Of a stretch of DNA of 64,000 nt, positions 63,472 through 64,000 are shown in pieces; position 1 is the first letter of the stretch, and each line of letters opens with the position of its first letter. The position numbers and the translations under genes were made by a program. The notes under the pieces were generated by a model. That model was not told the DNA's origin and searched no databases. It worked only from the letters and a program-made list of their open reading frames with translations. The stretch is from contig NZ_CP024770.1 of the NCBI RefSeq assembly GCF_011395035.1, positions 352,100 to 416,099 on the forward strand, written 5' to 3'. The DNA comes from Pantoea cypripedii. GTDB lineage: Bacteria; Pseudomonadota; Gammaproteobacteria; Enterobacterales; Enterobacteriaceae.

Positions 63472-63802
63472 CGCTAAGTCTCTCCATTCCGTGAGTACCG
63501 CGCACAATATCACCGATTACATTAATAATCTTTACATGATCCATTAAAAAACTTAACAAACTGAGGTAAAGAAGGTCTGTAATCCCTCTTCTGGGTAACT
63601 GATTACTGTGAACTGTATTATCAAGGTATTGATGGGATGGGACCTGAAATGGCTCGTTGCCTTATGCACCCGAACTGCCATTGCGCCCCGGAATCCCTTG
63701 CTGTCGGCGCGACTGATATAAGTCCTAAAATCAGCATGAATTTTGTCCACTCCACCCAACATGGGTTTCTCTTAAGGTTCCTACACCATCCGGAGAAACC
63801 GC
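63472..63802. other. Region between the DUF1795 gene and IS21, with repeat copy B
   Basis: Holds the second repeat copy. A frame open from there reads GPEMARCLMHPNCHC...SLAVGATDISPK, and overlaps the start of istA in another frame. The left end of the IS must lie in this interval or just beyond, but I cannot fix its inverted repeat. Confidence 0.45.
63615..63699 (+). repeat. Imperfect direct repeat, copy B
   Basis: Matches copy A at 61892-61981 over about 85 bp, with one short deletion near its centre. Encodes the same GPEMxRxLMHPxCHC peptide. Confidence 0.7.
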
Positions 63803-64000
63803 ATGTTAAGCAGAGGGGACCATCTCATGATAAAGCAGATGCGCATTCATGGCGCACATATTATCGACATCGCTCATCACGTCGGATGTTCTGAACGCAC
63901 GGTCAGACGTCACCTTAAACAACAAAGTAAACCGGCAAGGCCAGACCGCCAGCCTATGAAGAAACTTAAACCCTTCATGCCTTACATCGATCAGCGGTTG
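63803..64000 (+). mobile_element. istA: IS21-family transposase IstA, 5' end only
   Basis: The frame from ATG 63803 reads MLSRGDHLMIKQMRIHGAHIIDIAHHVGCSERTVRRHLKQQ and is open to the window's end (66 codons). The HTH-containing start of IstA (I.......G....IA...G.S..TVRR.L) is clear; the DDE domain and istB would lie to the right. It marks a mobile boundary of the accessory region. Confidence 0.85.

Noticed and set aside
63637..63894. Plus-strand ORF of 85 codons over repeat copy B
   Set aside because: Its second half overlaps the clear IstA start in another frame, so the long form is unlikely to be a gene; only the repeat motif is kept.
1..64000. CRISPR array or tRNA/rRNA genes
   Set aside because: I saw no regularly spaced identical repeats and no tRNA or rRNA signature anywhere in the window.

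Overview
The window looks like chromosome or megaplasmid DNA of a plant- or insect-associated member of the Enterobacterales, most likely Erwiniaceae (Pantoea/Erwinia type). This rests on SdaC/SdaB proteins close to the E. coli ones, an SseJ-like lipase, a Wza-Wzb-Wzc exopolysaccharide (EPS) locus with an ops element and RcsA/LuxR-like regulators, and alternating normal-GC backbone and AT-rich accessory blocks. The genus is an inference; no rRNA or tRNA gene is present to confirm it.

Layout. 1-2.6 kb: the 3' part of an unrecognised coiled-coil-like gene, an SseJ-family GDSL lipase, and a decayed Rpn-type nuclease gene. 2.8-12.1 kb (minus strand): a tightly overlapping operon for a type II secretion / type IV pilus hybrid machine. 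It has four pseudopilins, a lytic transglycosylase, GspF, GspE, four small platform proteins in the place of PilM/N/O/P, and a lipoprotein secretin with an N-terminal helical repeat region. A 53-codon ORF overlaps the first gene. 12.4-16.9 kb: four orphan genes of effector-like appearance around a DMT transporter. 17-24 kb: a broken secreted-protein gene, the serine catabolic pair sdaC-sdaB, two tiny Cys-containing ORFs, a CPBP membrane protease and a MetQ-like binding protein.

24.3-31.0 kb holds four divergent paralogues, all on the minus strand, with a doxX gene inserted on the other strand. Each has a disordered Ser/Thr/Pro-rich N-terminus followed by tandem all-helical repeats of about 65-75 residues, and all four share a similar ribosome-binding/start context. 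I do not recognise the family. This is the strongest candidate for an undescribed system, possibly secreted effectors. 31.2-35.9 kb: a PEBP protein with an AraC regulator, a probable pore-forming toxin with a membrane immunity protein, a REP-like palindrome and a secreted HSL-type esterase.

36.6-61.3 kb is an EPS locus. A degenerate EAL protein lies upstream. An ops element (RfaH recruitment) then precedes a GfcA/YjbE-like peptide, a LuxR-type regulator, wza-wzb-wzc, glycosyltransferases, a MurJ-like and a WzxC-like exporter, a Wzy polymerase, a PslG-like glycosidase, manC-manB (GDP-mannose), a WcaJ-like initiating transferase, a degenerate RcsA-like protein, and an acyltransferase on the opposite strand. 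The genes suggest a Wzy-dependent polymer started on undecaprenyl phosphate, containing mannose and acyl decorations.

61.3-64 kb is an accessory edge: a DUF1795/DcrB-domain protein (the fold of T6SS Eag chaperones) with an extra C-terminal domain, flanked by imperfect direct repeats, then the 5' end of an IS21-type istA running off the window. Start sites were judged from visible Shine-Dalgarno sequences; family calls come from recognised motifs without database searches.
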